Assembly (NCBI GenBank): GCA_041665465.1 | Contig: JBAYIU010000001.1 | Span: forward strand, 62,001-126,000 | Reading direction: 5' to 3' | DNA: 64,000 nucleotides | Source: JACRPH01 sp041665465 | Lineage (GTDB): Archaea > Nanobdellota > Nanobdellia > Woesearchaeales > GW2011-AR9 | Shown: positions 61,316 through 64,000 of the stretch, piece by piece | Position numbering within the stretch: position 1 is the stretch's first letter | Layout: each line of letters opens with the position of its first letter | Made by a program: the position numbers and the translations under genes | Notes under the pieces: generated by a model | What the model saw: only the letters and a program-made list of their open reading frames with translations | Databases searched by the model: none | What the model was told of the DNA's origin: nothing

Positions 61316-62066
61316 GTAGAGTTAGAGCTTGTTCTAAAGCTTGCTTGCCGTAGATCATATGATCAAGATGATCTTTCTTGAAGCTAAGACTGCGAGAAAG
61401 AAAATCTTTTTCTATCTTGGAATAGACCGCAGTAGTTCTTTTAGTCTCTTCTCTCAAACGAGTTCTTTTTGTATTAGAACTATAAAAATATCCCAATCCA
61501 GAAACCACCGCTAACCCAGCTAAAATGGAGGGTATAACAACTAAGGGGTTTTGAGTAACTTCTTCGAGAGTATTATAAATATTCTCGTGGAGTAGGATAA
61601 TACTTCCGACTATATACGCCCCACCAACACCCAAAGCTAATCTCCAAGGACTACCAGAAACCTCTTCAGCGATAAGTTTAGCATCCTCTTTTTTCAGATG
61701 GGCTAACCCACCATATCGAGATTTAGAAAGATCCCATTCATGATAATCGGTAAAGAATTTTTCTACAGCATCATCATCAGGCAATGTAAGGTAGGTAAAA
61801 CCATGTTGATTAACATCTTTGATATCAGTTTCAATCAAAAGATCAAGAGAAGCATCAGGTCTTATTCTAGTATGAGCATTGCGACCATTAATATCGCTCT
61901 CATAATTATTAAAACCAGCATCCATCAACAGAGTTTGAAGTTCCAGATAAGAACGGCGATTTTGAAATAACCCCTCAAGGTCTTCTTTTCCTGCAGAGAA
62001 ATGTTTTGCAAATAACCCCCTCTTGCGAAGAGTAAACAGAAAATCAATAGGTTGTGCTTCAGTCAT
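61299..62066 (-). CDS. Two-helix membrane protein, dispersed fifth paralog
   Basis: 255 aa with the same layout as the four-gene array: an N-terminal soluble domain (LFQNRRSYLELQTLLMDAGF), two membrane helices (about 148-165 and 183-203), a coiled coil, and the tail YGKQALEQALTLP. Its 3' end overlaps the convergent TrmB gene by 17 bases. Leaderless promoter, minus-strand CTTTTTAAAAG-like box about 28 bases before the ATG. Confidence 0.68.
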   Translation of the reverse strand: MTEAQPIDFLFTLRKRGLFAKHFSAGKEDLEGLFQNRRSYLELQTLLMDAGFNNYESDINGRNAHTRIRPDASLDLLIETDIKDVNQHGFTYLTLPDDDAVEKFFTDYHEWDLSKSRYGGLAHLKKEDAKLIAEEVSGSPWRLALGVGGAYIVGSIILLHENIYNTLEEVTQNPLVVIPSILAGLAVVSGLGYFYSSNTKRTRLREETKRTTAVYSKIEKDFLSRSLSFKKDHLDHMIYGKQALEQALTLPKRTS

Positions 62067-62119
62067 ATCTAATTACACGGAAGGAGTTCTTTTAAAAAGA
62101 TTGTGGTATAGGAGAAGTA

Positions 62120-62929
62120 TTAAGTAAGTTGTTTAACTTCAATAGAAATCGCGGGTTGATTTAAGCGTATATATCTAGGACATTCGGTATATGGCAATTG
62201 GTTCTGTTTACAATAAGAAACAATCTTGTCTTTTTTTTCATCTTTTTTGTACTTAACCACCACCACAAATCCTAAATCCTTAGAGTGAACTACCTCAAAG
62301 TCTTTTAAATCAGAAATGATCTTCTTTCTCTTCTCAGAAAGAAACTTAATTCGCCTAGGTAGTTTATTTAAGTGTTCTAGAATAGTTTTAAGTTGAGAAG
62401 CATCATTTAATGGTTGTAATTCTAATCTATCAAGGATACTTTTATCCTGACAAGAGATAAAACCCCCACCTTTGGCTTCCACCAATTTCCATTCTCCAAA
62501 ACTGCCAATCATAACATCAGCGTATTTTCCATCACAAAGTGAAGTGCCGATCGAACCAGAAACATCTAGAATAACTAAACAACCATTCTTCTTACATAAC
62601 TCATAGATCTCTCTCATTGGTTGTTCCGCAAAATAACCTCCGGGATTTTGGTATAAGAAAGCACCACAATCATTTTGAGACAATTTATCTTTCAAATCTT
62701 CCAGATCAATCTTAGCATCAACACATTTCACTTCTAAATGTTTCAACTCTAACTTTTTAGGAGCTTTTTGATAATGAATCCAACCTCCTTCCTCAGGAAT
62801 AAGCACAATCTGATTCTTAGATAATAAATTTAGAGCAGAATCAATCGCAGAATTACCACGTAGAACTACTTCTACTAGTTTATGCCCGGTTAACTTTTGC
62901 AACTGTTTAATGATCTCTTCTTTACTCAT
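62120..62929 (-). CDS. PLP aminotransferase-fold protein (DegT/SelA-like, short)
   Basis: 269 aa, a fold-type I core. VVLRGNSAIDSALNLLSKNQ is the PLP-cup start, LVILDVSGSIGTSL carries the ring Asp, and MIGSFGEWKLVEAKGGGFI has the candidate Schiff-base Lys. The protein is about 100 residues shorter than normal DegT enzymes, so part of the C-terminal domain is missing or replaced. The product is unknown. It overlaps the site-2 protease gene by 8 bases. Confidence 0.65.
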   Translation of the reverse strand: MSKEEIIKQLQKLTGHKLVEVVLRGNSAIDSALNLLSKNQIVLIPEEGGWIHYQKAPKKLELKHLEVKCVDAKIDLEDLKDKLSQNDCGAFLYQNPGGYFAEQPMREIYELCKKNGCLVILDVSGSIGTSLCDGKYADVMIGSFGEWKLVEAKGGGFISCQDKSILDRLELQPLNDASQLKTILEHLNKLPRRIKFLSEKRKKIISDLKDFEVVHSKDLGFVVVVKYKKDEKKDKIVSYCKQNQLPYTECPRYIRLNQPAISIEVKQLT

Positions 62930-64000
62930 GAGAAGCTTCTTTCTTAGCGGTTTTATTAACTTTACTTACAGATTTTACGCCATACTTCAACCCCCAGATC
63001 AAGCGATGCATTAAAACAGTCCTAGTAAGGTAACCAACCACTTTAGATTTAGAATATACTGGAAGAACCTCTTGTCCTTCTTCAGTAAAACGTTTAAAAG
63101 CAGTGTAAGCGGTGTCTGTTTTCTGTAATCCACGTACTAGGTTGAGAGGTAAAGATAATTGCTGCAAAGTTATTCGTTCCTGCACTTCAGGAGAAGTCTT
63201 TTGAATTCTGCGCATATCGAGGATACCACAGAAGGTTTTATCTTTAACGATAAACACTTCCTGTTCAGAGTTAGAGTATCTCTGGGTAAAGTCAGAAAAC
63301 TTCATCTCTGGTTTTAAAGTAATGAACTTCTTGCTCATCAATTCTTGAACATAAACCTTATTCAGGATTTCTCGGTATAATACTTGTTCATACCCTGCTC
63401 CGGCGATGATATAGATGAACCCCCCCAATAACAATAACCATAATCCTGATCCAGATTGAGAGATCAATTGGATTATGCCGAATAAGACTAGAACTACTGC
63501 AAATATCTTTCCTCCCCATACGGCGATCCAAGTAGAACGTTTAAGGTCTTTAGAATACCAATATAATAAAGCGCGGAAAGCTCTGCCCCCATCTAAAGGA
63601 AATCCAGGGATTAGATTAAACAAAGCCAGAACTAAATTAACTTGATAGAGATAGAAAGTAGTAGCGATTAAAGTAACATTAGTACTAAAGGTGGTTAATA
63701 AGAAGAATACTCCGGCTAAGATTAAAGAAAACAAAGGACCGGCAATAGCCATCAGAAACTCAGAAGAAGGAGGAATATCTTCATCATTTATTCCAGCAAC
63801 TCCCCCAAAGAAAAATAAGGTTATACTTTCTACAGGAATATTTCTAAGCTTGGCTACCAAAGAATGGCTTAACTCGTGTAAGATTACGGAAACGAATAAT
63901 AGAATAGTAGCGATAATTCCCATCAATACATATTCTTTTACAGCATATCCCGGAAAGAATTCGGGGAAGAAGTTAGTTGAAAGAGACCAGATCATAATAA
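62922..64000 (-). CDS. Site-2 protease (M50, SpoIVFB-like) with C-terminal CBS-like region, cut at window edge
   Basis: Visible 357+ aa. HELSH (residues 40-44 from the edge-proximal ATG) and NLIPGFPLDGG (127-137) form the zinc site of an intramembrane metalloprotease, within about six membrane helices. A CBS-domain pair of about 130 residues (VQELMSKKFITLKPEM, VLPVYSKSKVVGYLTRTV) follows. S2P proteins normally have a further N-terminal helix before TWSLSTNFFP. Here the frame stays open to base 64000, so the true start lies beyond the window. It cleaves membrane-bound substrates in regulated proteolysis; the substrate is not known. Confidence 0.9.
   Translation of the reverse strand, partial: IMIWSLSTNFFPEFFPGYAVKEYVLMGIIATILLFVSVILHELSHSLVAKLRNIPVESITLFFFGGVAGINDEDIPPSSEFLMAIAGPLFSLILAGVFFLLTTFSTNVTLIATTFYLYQVNLVLALFNLIPGFPLDGGRAFRALLYWYSKDLKRSTWIAVWGGKIFAVVLVLFGIIQLISQSGSGLWLLLLGGFIYIIAGAGYEQVLYREILNKVYVQELMSKKFITLKPEMKFSDFTQRYSNSEQEVFIVKDKTFCGILDMRRIQKTSPEVQERITLQQLSLPLNLVRGLQKTDTAYTAFKRFTEEGQEVLPVYSKSKVVGYLTRTVLMHRLIWGLKYGVKSVSKVNKTAKKEASHE

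Noticed and set aside
1..64000. CRISPR arrays, insertion sequences, integrases or att-site repeats.
   Set aside because: No regularly spaced 25-40 base direct repeats, no transposase or recombinase protein, and no long terminal repeats were seen.

Overview
The window reads as a stretch of a small AT-rich archaeal chromosome, most likely from the DPANN group (Woesearchaeota/Pacearchaeota-like). The evidence is a tRNA-Pro with bulge-helix-bulge introns, TrmB- and PhoU-type archaeal regulators, an archaeal/eukaryal-type tRNA methylthiotransferase, TATA-box promoters placed for leaderless mRNAs, and many secreted, pilin-like and small membrane proteins of unknown family. The rank is inferred from gene content, because no rRNA or ribosomal-protein gene is present. 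There is no CRISPR array, insertion sequence or obvious prophage.

Layout. 1-5.2 kb: a cut-off gene, tRNA-Pro with two introns, small Lys-rich and membrane proteins, a large nucleotidyltransferase/HEPN-like protein and a phosphoesterase. 5.3-14.1 kb: a paralog pair with a putative metallopeptidase, an AbiEii-like nucleotidyltransferase with an overlapping 60-aa partner, a radical SAM enzyme, an APH-fold kinase, an AbrB-PhoU regulator and a membrane protein/PIN pair. 14.2-16.8 kb: pyruvate phosphate dikinase. 16.9-25.5 kb: small unknowns, a degenerate tRNA-editing domain, two TrmB regulators each divergent from a target, an HD protein and a PLP-fold protein lacking its lysine. 25.6-33.9 kb: a micro-membrane protein and paralog pair, e-MtaB, a DsbA-like/SufS-like pair, a complete bacterial-type sigma-70 factor, endonuclease III and a Ser/Thr kinase.

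33.9-50.2 kb is one minus-strand operon whose genes mostly overlap by 4 or 8 bases. It encodes an 803-aa pilin-like protein, a 1125-aa Ig-like/membrane protein, a wHTH-MNT nucleotidyltransferase, a HEPN protein, a 2620-aa secreted protein, and three small helical or membrane proteins. I read it as a cell-surface apparatus with an MNT-HEPN pair wired into its middle; this is the strongest candidate for an undescribed system. 50.3-56 kb holds metG, an AbrB cassette with a tandem-palindrome operator, and unknowns. 56-62 kb is a second accessory island: four tandem copies plus one separate copy of a two-helix membrane protein, around a secreted protein that looks like a bacterial outer-membrane beta-barrel and a TrmB regulator with three sensor domains. 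The right edge carries an aminotransferase-fold protein and a site-2 protease that runs off the window.

Two translation-start modes are visible. More than 20 genes or operons have a TATA box centred about 25-28 bases before the start codon (leaderless). A second set has a leader with a GAGGTRA/GGGGTAA-type Shine-Dalgarno. I used these rules to move several starts. The three TrmB regulators carry one, two and three copies of the same C-terminal domain, and each is divergent from a minus-strand gene or operon with an inverted repeat between them. All functional statements rest on reading motifs by eye; no database search was run.
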